Made by a program: the position numbers and the translations under genes. Positions 35,803-43,956 of a stretch of DNA of 64,000 nt are shown here, piece after piece. Each line of letters starts with the position of its first letter. The stretch's first letter is position 1. Origin of the DNA: Azoarcus sp031546845 (GTDB taxonomy: Bacteria; Pseudomonadota; Gammaproteobacteria; Burkholderiales; Rhodocyclaceae); NCBI GenBank assembly GCA_031546845.1, contig JAVBJT010000030.1, forward strand, positions 44,398-108,397, written 5' to 3'. Below the pieces are notes generated by a model that was given only the letters and a program-made list of their open reading frames with translations, was not told the origin of the DNA and did no database searches.

Positions 35803-37040
35803 CCGAACCGCTCTCGCGGCCGAAAAAGAAGAACCCGGTCGCCCGCACCACGCTGCCGACCCTGCCGCCCGGAAGCCGCAGCCGCGCCGCCCTTGGGCTG
35901 ACCCGCGCCGCGTCCGAAGGCCGCTTCGAAATGCAGGTTTGCGCCGATTGCGCGGCGGTGCAATACCCGCCGCGCGAAGTCTGCGGCGCCTGCCTCGGTG
36001 AGCGTCTCGACTGGCGGCCGGTGGCCAGCGGCGGGGAGTTGATTGCCCTGACCACGTTGCGCCACAGCAACGATCTGTATTTTCGCGAACGTCTGCCCTG
36101 GCGCGTCGGCACGGTGCGCATGGATGCGGGGCCGTCGGTCATCGCCAACGTGCATGAGGACTGCGCCGAACGTGGGCACGTGCGCCTCGCGCTGCGCCTG
36201 GACCGTAGCGGACAGGCGGTTCTCCATGCATTGCCGGAACAGGATACCCCTCACATGAACGAAGCCGCTTCGATCCGCGATACGGGCTGCGATCCGAAAT
36301 TCCGCCGGGTGCTTGTCACCGACGGCAAATCCGCGCTCGGGCTGGCCGCCGCCAAGGCGCTGCTCGATGCCGGCGCGGGCACGGTCTTTCTTGGCGACCC
36401 GGCGACTTGGCGCACCGTTGCGGCCTTCGACAAGCTGGCTGAAGACCCGCGCGTCGAGGTCGTCACGCTCGATGTGACCGACACCGATTCGGTCGACCGG
36501 CTTGCCGCCTCGATCGGCGGCAAGGTCGAGATACTTGTGAACACCGCCGCTCATCTGCGCGACGGCGGCATCCTGAACCGCAAGGACGTCATCCTTGCCC
36601 GCGACGCGATGGAGGTCAATGCCATCGGCCTGATCCGGCTGGCCCAGGCTTTCGGGCCGGGGATGTGCTTCCGCGCCGCCGACGGCCAGAACAGCGCGGT
36701 CGCCTGGGTCAACATCCTTTCCATTCATGCCCTGGCCGCCCTGCCGATGCGCGGCGCATGGTCGGCCTCGCAGGCCGCCGCCCATTCGTTGAGCCTGACG
36801 CTGCGCGCGGAAATGGCCAGCGCGGGGATTCGCGTGTTGAACGTGTTCACCAGCCCGGTCGAAGAGGAATGGGAACAACTTACCCCGCCCCCGAAACTGG
36901 CCCCGGCGGCTGTCGCCAAGGCGATCGTCAAGGGTTTGTCGGAGGGCAGGGAGGAGGTCTATGTCGGCGATATCGCCGAGGAAATCCGCGCGCGTCTGCG
37001 CGAAAACCATAAAGCCGTCGAGCGGGAACTGGCGCGTTGA
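35799..37040 (+). CDS. DUF35 zinc-ribbon/OB protein fused to a defective short-chain dehydrogenase
   Basis: A 413-residue fusion. Residues of about 45-150 are DUF35: a zinc ribbon (CADCAAVQYPPREVCGACLG) and OB-fold. From about 170 comes an SDR Rossmann domain (RRVLVTDGKSALGLAAAKAL), but its motifs are degenerate. The TGxxxGxG loop is altered, NNAG reads NTAA, and the catalytic YxxxK reads WSASQ, losing both Tyr and Lys. The dehydrogenase half is therefore probably structural, like the inactive partner in BbsCD-type heteromers. DUF35 normally docks on a thiolase-fold partner and shapes its active site; that partner is the overlapping upstream gene. Confidence 0.85.
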   Translation: MTEPLSRPKKKNPVARTTLPTLPPGSRSRAALGLTRAASEGRFEMQVCADCAAVQYPPREVCGACLGERLDWRPVASGGELIALTTLRHSNDLYFRERLPWRVGTVRMDAGPSVIANVHEDCAERGHVRLALRLDRSGQAVLHALPEQDTPHMNEAASIRDTGCDPKFRRVLVTDGKSALGLAAAKALLDAGAGTVFLGDPATWRTVAAFDKLAEDPRVEVVTLDVTDTDSVDRLAASIGGKVEILVNTAAHLRDGGILNRKDVILARDAMEVNAIGLIRLAQAFGPGMCFRAADGQNSAVAWVNILSIHALAALPMRGAWSASQAAAHSLSLTLRAEMASAGIRVLNVFTSPVEEEWEQLTPPPKLAPAAVAKAIVKGLSEGREEVYVGDIAEEIRARLRENHKAVERELAR

Positions 37041-37096
37041 ACGACACAAGCGTGCGCCCGCAGAAAGCCGGTACCGAATCAGGAGGAGACAATCGC

Positions 37097-37882
37097 ATGA
37101 CGACCCCTATCCTCGCCCAATTCCTGGGCGAATTGGCGTCGGGCCGGCTGGAACTGGTCGACCTGACCCAGACGCTGACGCCCGAATTCCCGACCATCGT
37201 ACTGCCGCCCGAGTTCGGCCAGGCCTGGCCGTTTCGCATCGAGGAAATTTCCCGCTACGACGAGCGCGGGCCGGCGTGGTATTGGAACAATTTTTCGTGC
37301 TCGGAGCATACCGGGACGCATTTCGACGCGCCAATACACTGGATTTCCGGCAAGGATCTGCCCAACAACGCGGTCGACTCCATCGCGCCCGAAAATTTCA
37401 TTGCCGCCGCCTGCGTCATCGACGTTTCCGCCGAGGCCGCGCGCGATCCCGATTTCCTCCTCACCGTTAATCACGTCAAGGCCTGGGAGGACAAGCACGG
37501 ACGTATTCCGGAGCGGTCCTGGGTGCTGCTGCGCACCGATTGGTCCAAGCGCCCCACGCCGAAGGCGTATCTCAACATGGCCGAGGACGGCGCGCACTCG
37601 CCCGGACCGGACGCCGAGGTCGTGCCGTGGTTGATCCGGGAGCGCAACGTGCACGGCTACGGCAGCGAATCGGTCGGGACCGACGCCGGGCAGGCGCAGC
37701 ATCTGAATCCCCCCTATCCATGTCACTACTACATGCACGGCAACAGCCGCTATGGCTTGCAGTGCCTGACCAATCTCGACCGCCTGCCGCCGCAAGGCGC
37801 GGTGATCCTGGCCGCGCCGCTGAAGATCCGTAATGGTTCCGGCAGCCCGCTACGGGTTCTGGCGCTCGTTCCCAAAGCCTGA
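37097..37882 (+). CDS. Cyclase-family metal hydrolase (isatin hydrolase / kynurenine formamidase family)
   Basis: A 261-residue enzyme with a very strong AGGAGGAG before ATG 37097. The family metal motif is SEHTGTHFDAPIHW (HxGTHxDxPxH), with DLTQTLTPEFP near the N-terminus and VLLRTDWSKR in the middle. Manganese-dependent members hydrolyse cyclic amides or formamides: isatin to isatinate, N-formylkynurenine to kynurenine. Here, with an indole-type oxygenase and a 2-aminobenzoyl-CoA pathway, isatin hydrolysis is the best fit. Kynurenine formamidase is less likely because no tryptophan dioxygenase or kynureninase is present. Confidence 0.85.
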   Translation: MTTPILAQFLGELASGRLELVDLTQTLTPEFPTIVLPPEFGQAWPFRIEEISRYDERGPAWYWNNFSCSEHTGTHFDAPIHWISGKDLPNNAVDSIAPENFIAAACVIDVSAEAARDPDFLLTVNHVKAWEDKHGRIPERSWVLLRTDWSKRPTPKAYLNMAEDGAHSPGPDAEVVPWLIRERNVHGYGSESVGTDAGQAQHLNPPYPCHYYMHGNSRYGLQCLTNLDRLPPQGAVILAAPLKIRNGSGSPLRVLALVPKA

Positions 37883-37890
37883 GGTGCGCG

Positions 37891-38619
37891 ATGAGTGAAA
37901 GGTATGTTGCCGTGGTAACGGGCGGTTCCGCCGGTATCGGCGCCGATATTTGCCGCCGGATGCTGGAAGACGGCTACGAGGTGGTATCCCTGGCGCGCCG
38001 CCTGCCGGATTGGGACCATCCGCGCATGATTTCGCTGGCCGTCGATCTGCTCGACCCCGCCGCAACGCAACAGGCGGCCGCCGAGGTGGCGGCGCGCTTT
38101 CCGGTTTCCCATCTGATTCACAATGCGGGTGTCATCCGTCCCGCTTTGCTGCCCGATGTCGCGTTGGAAGATCTCCATGCCTTGACCCAGATTCATCTCG
38201 GCGCGGCGATCAGCCTGATGCAGGCCGTGCTGCCGGGCATGACGGAACGGGCCTTCGGCCGCGTCGTCATGCTGTCGTCGCGCGGCGCGCTCGGGCTGCA
38301 GACTCGCACCGCCTATTCCGCGACCAAGGCGGGGATGATCGGCATGGCCCGGACCTGGGCGCTGGAACTCGCGCCCTGCGGAATCACGGTCAATGTGGTC
38401 GCCCCCGGCCCGATCAAGACCGATATGTTTCACGAAGTCATCTCCGCCGGCAGCGAGCGGGAAAAAAACCTTGCCGCCAGCATTCCCGTGCGCCGCATCG
38501 GCCGTCCCGACGACGTTACCCGTGCGGTGCTGTTTTTTTCCGATCCCGACAACGGCTTCGTCACCGGGCAGACGCTGTACGTCTGCGGTGGCAGCAGCGT
38601 CGGCTCGATCACGATCTGA
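37891..38619 (+). CDS. Short-chain dehydrogenase/reductase
   Basis: A 242-residue classical SDR, 8 bases after the cyclase gene. Cofactor loop TGGSAGIG, HNAG, catalytic Ser in VMLSSRGA and YSATK are intact, unlike the SDR half of the DUF35 fusion. It may oxidise or reduce an indole intermediate, for example a dioxindole/isatin pair, or act as the active partner of the defective SDR domain. Substrate is not readable from the sequence. Confidence 0.9.
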   Translation: MSERYVAVVTGGSAGIGADICRRMLEDGYEVVSLARRLPDWDHPRMISLAVDLLDPAATQQAAAEVAARFPVSHLIHNAGVIRPALLPDVALEDLHALTQIHLGAAISLMQAVLPGMTERAFGRVVMLSSRGALGLQTRTAYSATKAGMIGMARTWALELAPCGITVNVVAPGPIKTDMFHEVISAGSEREKNLAASIPVRRIGRPDDVTRAVLFFSDPDNGFVTGQTLYVCGGSSVGSITI

Positions 38620-38695
38620 TTCCGATTTTGCCCATATTCACCGCCGCATCGTTTCGACCCAGCTTCAACAAAGGATTCAGTAGAGGAGACATGAC

Positions 38696-39862
38696 ATGAC
38701 ATACAACAAGATATTGAAGAAATCCGCGTTGGCCGCCGCCATCGCGGCCGCTTGCGGCCTGATTCCGGGCGTCGGCTTCGCGCAGGTGAAGATCGGCGTC
38801 GTTTCGTCCTCCACCGGCCCGATCGCGCTGGTGGGGATTCCGCAGAAAAACACCGTGCCCTTGCTGCCGACCAAGATCGGCAATCTGAGCGTCGAATACA
38901 TTACGCTCGACGATACCAGCGACCCCACCCAGTCGGTGACGGCGGTCAAGAAGCTGATCGAGGAAGAAAAGGTCGATGCGATCATCGGCCCCAGCGGCTC
39001 GCCCAATGCCATGGGGGTCATCCAGTTCGTCGCCGACGCCGGGGTGCCCCTGCTCGCCCCGGTTGGCACCGCGGCTGTCGTGATGCCGATGGACGGCAAG
39101 AAGAAATGGGTGTTCAAGACCACCCAGAACGATGACATCATCGCCAGCGCCCTGGTCGATCACATGGCCAAATCGGGTGTCAAGACACTGGGTTTCATCG
39201 GTTCCGGCGATCCTTACGGCGAAAACTGGAGCAAGGTTGTCAGCGCGTTGGCCGAGCAGCACAACATCAAGATCGTTGCGAACGAGCGTTTTCAGCGCTC
39301 CGATACCTCTGTTACCGGGCAGAGTCTGAGGGTTCTCGGCGCTCGTCCGGACGCCGTGCTGATCGCCGCGCCCGGCGGCCCGGCCGTGCTGCCGCAGGTA
39401 ACGCTGTTCGATCAGGGCTACCAAGGCAAGGTCTACCAGACCCACGGCGCGGCGCTGCCCGACTTCCTCAAGCTCGGCGGCAAGAAGGTCGAGGGCACCA
39501 TTCTCGCCGCCAGCCTGATGCTGGTGCTGCCCGAGATTTCGGACAGCAACCCGTCGAAGAAGGTCGCGACCGAGTACGTTTCGACCTACGAGAAAGCAAA
39601 CGGCAGCAAGCCCGCCACCTTCGGCGCCAATGTCTACGATGCCGGGTTGCTGTTGCAGAACTCTATTCCGCAGGCGGCGAAGAAGGAAAAACCGGGGACC
39701 AAGGAGTTTCGCGCGGCGCTGCGCGATGCGCTTGAAGAAACCAAGGAATTGGTCGGCACCCAGGGGGTTTACAACATGACGCCTACCGACCATAGCGGTT
39801 TCGATGCGCGCGGCCGGGAGCTGATTACGGTCAGGAACGGTAGTTTCGTGTTGCTCAGGTAA
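38696..39862 (+). CDS. Periplasmic binding protein, branched-chain amino acid (LivK) type
   Basis: A 388-residue type I periplasmic binding protein with signal peptide (KSALAAAIAAACGLIPGVGFA). The mature part begins QVKIGVVSSSTGPIALVG. It has the IIGPSGSPNAMGV and FIGSGDPYGENW segments of the Leu/Ile/Val and aromatic-acid binding family. GAGGAG lies before ATG 38696, which is the second of two closely spaced ATGs. No ABC permease or ATPase is nearby, so it either lends its ligand to a transporter encoded elsewhere or acts as a sensor. Last gene of the iorA unit. Confidence 0.9.
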   Translation: MTYNKILKKSALAAAIAAACGLIPGVGFAQVKIGVVSSSTGPIALVGIPQKNTVPLLPTKIGNLSVEYITLDDTSDPTQSVTAVKKLIEEEKVDAIIGPSGSPNAMGVIQFVADAGVPLLAPVGTAAVVMPMDGKKKWVFKTTQNDDIIASALVDHMAKSGVKTLGFIGSGDPYGENWSKVVSALAEQHNIKIVANERFQRSDTSVTGQSLRVLGARPDAVLIAAPGGPAVLPQVTLFDQGYQGKVYQTHGAALPDFLKLGGKKVEGTILAASLMLVLPEISDSNPSKKVATEYVSTYEKANGSKPATFGANVYDAGLLLQNSIPQAAKKEKPGTKEFRAALRDALEETKELVGTQGVYNMTPTDHSGFDARGRELITVRNGSFVLLR

Positions 39863-39975
39863 AGCGCCGGGGCGGCGGGGCGGTGCCCCCGCGAAGCCGC
39901 GCCGGCTTTCGGCGTCGTTGGGCATGCGGGAGGGGGTTCCCCGCGTGCTCGGCGGATTGCGCACCGCCGAAATTG

Positions 39976-39987
39976 TTCATATATGAA
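39976..39987. promoter_or_regulatory. Operator palindrome, site 2 (before marR gene)
   Basis: TTCATATATGAA, a perfect 12-bp palindrome. It lies just upstream of a consensus -10 and matches site 3 at 11 of 12 positions. Typical spacing and size for a MarR dimer site, so probably the autoregulatory operator. Confidence 0.65.
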
Positions 39988-39990
39988 AGG

Positions 39991-39996
39991 TATAAT
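39991..39996 (+). promoter_or_regulatory. -10 element of the marR-type gene promoter
   Basis: TATAAT, a perfect -10, 76 bases before the regulator's ATG. The matching -35 region (about 39968-39973) is weak. The operator palindrome sits in the spacer between them, consistent with repression. Confidence 0.6.
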
Positions 39997-40071
39997 TGTA
40001 AAGTCTACGTGTAATCATACTGTCACCCCAGGTTTTCCCTTGGCGTACAAGAACCGGCGGAAATTCTTACC

Positions 40072-40590
40072 ATGATCGATTCATCGGCTAGCTCGGCGAT
40101 TTTCCAAACCGGCGACACGGACAATCCGATACAGCGGCTTCCTTCCGGTAGCCATGCGGCCTTGCGCACATGGCTCCGGCTGTTGATCTGCCATCGCCTG
40201 ATGGAAGGCCGCCTGCGCAATCAGTTGCGAGCCGGTTTCGAGACGACGCTGCCGCGTTTCGATTTGATGGCGCAGCTCGACCGTCATCCCGAAGGGCTCA
40301 AGATGCGGGATCTGTCGCGGCTGCTGATGGTGACGGGCGGCAATATCACCGGGCTGACCGACCGTCTGGTCGAGGAAGGGCTGATCGAGCGCCGGGACGA
40401 CCCGACGGACCGGCGGGCTTACTACGTCTGCCTGACCGCGAAGGGCAAGGACTTGTTCGAGAGGATGGCCGGGCACCATGAGGAATGGGTCATCTCCATG
40501 TTCGACTGCATGGAGGAGGCGGAGCTGGCTCAGCTTTCCGAACTCCTCGGCAAGTTGAAACGCCGACTCGCCGACCGTATCGATAGCTGA
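40072..40590 (+). CDS. MarR-family transcriptional regulator
   Basis: A 172-residue DNA-binding protein with the MarR winged helix: LPRFDLMAQLDRHPEGLKMR, LSRLLMVTGGNITGLTDRLVEEGLIERRDDPTDRRAYYV. It is encoded between the two catabolic units, and a 12-bp palindrome lies before it and, as near copies, before both units. MarR proteins usually repress and are released by a pathway ligand, often an aromatic acid or its CoA ester. Known indole-acetate degradation loci (iac, iad) are also MarR-controlled. The N-terminal 25 residues precede the conserved fold. Confidence 0.93.
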   Translation: MIDSSASSAIFQTGDTDNPIQRLPSGSHAALRTWLRLLICHRLMEGRLRNQLRAGFETTLPRFDLMAQLDRHPEGLKMRDLSRLLMVTGGNITGLTDRLVEEGLIERRDDPTDRRAYYVCLTAKGKDLFERMAGHHEEWVISMFDCMEEAELAQLSELLGKLKRRLADRIDS

Positions 40591-40645
40591 TCGGTACGCG
40601 TGGCGGGCTGAGGAAAGCGAGGAGGGTTTGTGCAAGGGAATTTTC

Positions 40646-40674
40646 TTGACCAAATACTTCATCTATGAAATATT
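40646..40674 (+). promoter_or_regulatory. Candidate promoter of the 2-aminobenzoyl-CoA operon
   Basis: TTGACC (40646-40651), a 17-base spacer and AATATT (40669-40674). The operator palindrome occupies the spacer. The start would be near 40681, with a leader of about 86 bases to the ATG at 40767. Confidence 0.5.
40658..40669. promoter_or_regulatory. Operator palindrome, site 3 (before the monooxygenase gene)
   Basis: TTCATCTATGAA, within the promoter spacer. It matches site 2 at 11 of 12 positions and the complement of site 1 at 11 of 12. Confidence 0.65.
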
Positions 40675-40766
40675 TCTGTATAAATAAAAACTACAAATAA
40701 TATTCAGGCTATTTTCTATCGAGGATGCCTGGAGTACATCGACCACACCGAAATTGGAGGAGCAGC

Positions 40767-43070
40767 ATGCGTATCGTCTGTTTGGGCGGCGGGCCCGCCG
40801 GGCTCTACTTCGCGATCCTGATGAAGAAGGCCAATCCGGCGCACGACATCACCGTGATCGACCGTAACGCGGCCGACAATACCTTTGGCTGGGGAATCGT
40901 TTTTTCCGATCAGACCATGGATGGCTTCCGCGAGGCGGATGCGAAGGTGGTCGATGAGATCGAGGCGAATTTCCATCATTGGGACGACATCGATGTCTTT
41001 TTCAAGGGGCGCAAGATCACTTCCGGCGGGCATGGTTTCTGCGGTATCGCGCGCCTCAAGCTGCTGCAGATTTTCCAGCGCCGCGCCGCCGAACTGGGCG
41101 TCAAGATGGTGTGGGAACAGGAGATCAAGGACCCCGACGAATACGCCCGCGATTACGACCTCGTGGTGGGGGCGGACGGCGTGTTTTCGACCACCCGGAG
41201 CAAGCACGAGGCGCATTTCAATCCCCGGATCGATCTGCGCACCAACCGTTTCATCTGGCTCGGCACCAAAAAGAAGCTCGATGCGTTCACGTTCGCGTTC
41301 AAGGAAACCGAGTGGGGCTGGTTCAATCTGCATGCCTACCGTTTCAACGACGAGATGTCGACCTTCATCGTCGAAACGCCGGAGCCGACCTGGTACAAGG
41401 CGGGGCTGGACAAGCTCGAGCCGGACGAATCGGTCGCCTTCTGCGAGAAGCTTTTTGCTGATCTTCTCGATGGCAACCGGTTGATCTCGAACGCCCGCCA
41501 CTTGCGCGGTTCCGCTGTTTGGTTGAAGTTCAACCGTGTGCTGTGCGAGCGTTGGTACAAGGACAATATCGTGCTGATCGGCGACGCGGCGCACACCGCC
41601 CACTTCGCCATCGGCTCGGGCACCAAGCTGGCGATGGAAGACGCCATCTCGCTTGCCAAGGTGCTCAACAGCAGCGACGGCACCGTATCGGAACGCCTGG
41701 CCCGCTATCAGGCCGAGCGCGAGATCGAGGCGCTGAAACTGCAAAGCGCCGCGCGCAACCGGATGAGCTGGTTCGAGGATATTGACCGCTACGTGTACAT
41801 GGAACCGGAGCAGTTCGCCTTCTCGCTGCTCACCGGCAGCCAGCGCGTTGGCCATGCCAACCAGAAGCTGCGCGACGCCGGGTACGGTGAGGACATCGAC
41901 CGTTGGTTCCAGCAGCGCGCGGGCCTGTCCAGCGATCCGAACAAGCAGCCGGTGCCGCCGATGTTCACCCCCTTCAGGCTGCGCGCCATGACGCTGCCGA
42001 ACCGCGTGGTCGTTTCGCCGATGTGCACCTACTCGGCCACCGATGGTCTGCCCAACGATTTCCACTTTCAGCACTACACGGCGCGCGGCCTCGGCGGCGC
42101 GGGCATGGTGGTGACGGAGATGACCTGCGTTTCGCCCGATGCCCGCATCACCCCGGGGTGCGCCGGCATCTGGAACGACGAACAGCAGGCGGCGTGGAAG
42201 CGCATCGTCGATTTCGTCCATGCCAACAGCGGCGCCAAGATGGCGGTGCAGATCGGGCACGCCGGCCGCAAGGGTTCAACCCGGCTGTCCTGGGACGGCA
42301 TCGATCAGCCGCTTGCCGTGGGTAACTGGCCGCTGATCGCGCCGTCGCCGCTGCCCTATATTGCCGGTGTATCGCAGGTGCCGTGCGAAATGAACCGCGT
42401 CGACATGGACCGGGTCAAGGCTGACTTCGTCGCCGCCGTCAGGCGTGCCCAGGCTGCCGGTTTCGACATGATCGAATTTCACGCCGCGCACGGCTATCTG
42501 ATGTCTTCCTTCCTCTCCCCGCTGACCAACCGGCGCACGGACGAATATGGTGGCAATGTGGAAAACCGCTGCCGTTACCCGCTCGAGGTGTTCAAGGCGA
42601 TGCGCGCGGCCTGGCCGGCGGACAAGCCGATGTCGGTACGCATCTCGGCGCACGACTGGGTGCCGGGCGGCAACACCCCGGCCGATGCAACCGAGATCGC
42701 CCGCCTGTTCCAGGAAGTCGGAGCCGATATCATCCACGTCTCCTCCGGTCAGGTCAGCAAGGACGAGAAGCCGGTTTATGGGCGGATGTTCCAGGTGCCG
42801 TTTTCCGACCGCATCCGCAATGAACTGCAAGTGCCGACCATCGCCGTCGGCAACATCTTCGAGGCGGATCACGTCAATACCATCGTCGCCGCCGGCCGCG
42901 CCGATCTGTGCGCGCTGGCCCGTCCGCACCTGTCCGATCCGGCCTGGACGCTGCACGCGGCGGCCGAGCAGGGCTACTTCGATATCGCTTGGCCCAGGCA
43001 GTATGTCGGTGGCAAGGCGCAGCTCGAACGCAATTTGGAACGCGCCGCGCAACTGGCGATGAATGCCTGA
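40767..43070 (+). CDS. 2-aminobenzoyl-CoA monooxygenase/reductase (bifunctional flavoprotein)
   Basis: A 767-residue two-domain enzyme starting at ATG 40767 (GGAGG upstream). Residues 1 to about 385 are an FAD monooxygenase: MRIVCLGGGPAGLYFAI and GDAAHTAHFAIGSGTKLAME. Residues of about 395-760 are an old-yellow-enzyme TIM barrel: MFTPFRLRAMTLPNRVVVSP, HAGRKGSTR and EFHAAHGYLMSSFLSPLTN. This fusion is the layout of the Azoarcus evansii enzyme, which hydroxylates and then reduces 2-aminobenzoyl-CoA to a non-aromatic 2-amino-5-oxocyclohexenyl-CoA. Salicylyl-CoA 5-hydroxylase is a relative of the first half only. The following genes are the beta-oxidation steps this product needs. Confidence 0.92.
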   Translation: MRIVCLGGGPAGLYFAILMKKANPAHDITVIDRNAADNTFGWGIVFSDQTMDGFREADAKVVDEIEANFHHWDDIDVFFKGRKITSGGHGFCGIARLKLLQIFQRRAAELGVKMVWEQEIKDPDEYARDYDLVVGADGVFSTTRSKHEAHFNPRIDLRTNRFIWLGTKKKLDAFTFAFKETEWGWFNLHAYRFNDEMSTFIVETPEPTWYKAGLDKLEPDESVAFCEKLFADLLDGNRLISNARHLRGSAVWLKFNRVLCERWYKDNIVLIGDAAHTAHFAIGSGTKLAMEDAISLAKVLNSSDGTVSERLARYQAEREIEALKLQSAARNRMSWFEDIDRYVYMEPEQFAFSLLTGSQRVGHANQKLRDAGYGEDIDRWFQQRAGLSSDPNKQPVPPMFTPFRLRAMTLPNRVVVSPMCTYSATDGLPNDFHFQHYTARGLGGAGMVVTEMTCVSPDARITPGCAGIWNDEQQAAWKRIVDFVHANSGAKMAVQIGHAGRKGSTRLSWDGIDQPLAVGNWPLIAPSPLPYIAGVSQVPCEMNRVDMDRVKADFVAAVRRAQAAGFDMIEFHAAHGYLMSSFLSPLTNRRTDEYGGNVENRCRYPLEVFKAMRAAWPADKPMSVRISAHDWVPGGNTPADATEIARLFQEVGADIIHVSSGQVSKDEKPVYGRMFQVPFSDRIRNELQVPTIAVGNIFEADHVNTIVAAGRADLCALARPHLSDPAWTLHAAAEQGYFDIAWPRQYVGGKAQLERNLERAAQLAMNA

Positions 43071-43106
43071 GAGCAGCACGGTGATATTTAGGATAAGGAG
43101 TGCCGC

Positions 43107-43910
43107 ATGACCGCCCCCGCCAATCAAGGCTCCATGACCGGCCTCCCCCTGGCCGGACGCCATGCCGTCGTTACCGGCGCGAACGGCGGCATTGGCGAGG
43201 CGATCTGCCGCGAACTGGCCGGCAAAGGGGCAAGGCTCACACTGTTCGGCCGTAACGCGGGCAGCCTCGAGGCCGTGCGCGCGCGTCTGCCTGGCAGCGG
43301 CCATGGCATCGCCACCGTCGATGTCACCGACCATGCCGACGTGGCGGAGGCGATGGCGGTGGCCGTGCGCGCGCGCGGCCCGGTCGGCGTGCTCATCAAC
43401 AATGCCGGCGCCGCCAAAAGCGCGCCTTTGACGAAGACGGATTCCGCGCTGTGGCAGGCGATGATTGCGGTCAATCTCACCGGCCCCTACAACTGCATCC
43501 ACGCTGTTCTGCCGGGCATGATCGAGGCCGGTTGGGGCCGCATCGTCAATGTCGCCAGCACCGCCGGTCTGCTCGGTTACGCCTACGTTGCCCCCTACTG
43601 TGCGGCCAAGCACGGTGTTATCGGGCTGACTCGCGCGTTGGCGCTCGAAGTCGCCCGCAAGGGCATCACCGTCAACGCCGTGTGTCCCGGCTATACCGAC
43701 ACGCCCTTGCTCGCGGGCGCGGTCGACAACATCGTCGGCAAAACCGGGCGCAGCGTCGAGGAGGCAAAGGCGGCGCTGGCGGCGAGCAATCCGCAGGGTC
43801 GTCTGGTCCAGCCCGCCGAGGTCGCCAACGCAGTGGCCTGGCTATGCCTGCCGGGCGCCGAAGCCATTCACGGCCAAGCCATCGCGGTGGCTGGCGGCGA
43901 GGCGATGTAG
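43107..43910 (+). CDS. Short-chain dehydrogenase, probable 3-hydroxyacyl-CoA dehydrogenase
   Basis: A 267-residue classical SDR with TGANGGIGEAICREL, LINNAGAA, VNVASTAGLLGYAYVAPYCAAKHG and VNAVCPGYTDTPL, all intact. AGGAG lies before ATG 43107. Following the monooxygenase/reductase gene, it probably acts on the alicyclic CoA intermediate as an alcohol/ketone dehydrogenase. It resembles 3-hydroxyacyl-CoA dehydrogenases of the FabG/HBDH type, but the exact substrate is inferred from context only. Confidence 0.88.
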   Translation: MTAPANQGSMTGLPLAGRHAVVTGANGGIGEAICRELAGKGARLTLFGRNAGSLEAVRARLPGSGHGIATVDVTDHADVAEAMAVAVRARGPVGVLINNAGAAKSAPLTKTDSALWQAMIAVNLTGPYNCIHAVLPGMIEAGWGRIVNVASTAGLLGYAYVAPYCAAKHGVIGLTRALALEVARKGITVNAVCPGYTDTPLLAGAVDNIVGKTGRSVEEAKAALAASNPQGRLVQPAEVANAVAWLCLPGAEAIHGQAIAVAGGEAM

Positions 43911-43956
43911 CCATCCCCCGGAACACAAGAATCCGAAAGAAACGAGGAGAACCCCA

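Noticed and set aside
37097..37882. Kynurenine formamidase (kynB) call for the cyclase-family gene
   Set aside because: No tryptophan 2,3-dioxygenase or kynureninase gene is near. The oxygenase and 2-aminobenzoyl-CoA context fits isatin hydrolysis better, although the family alone cannot decide.
38696..39862. A complete LivFGHM-type transporter in the catabolic cluster
   Set aside because: Only the binding protein is present. All other genes in the units are enzymes or the regulator.
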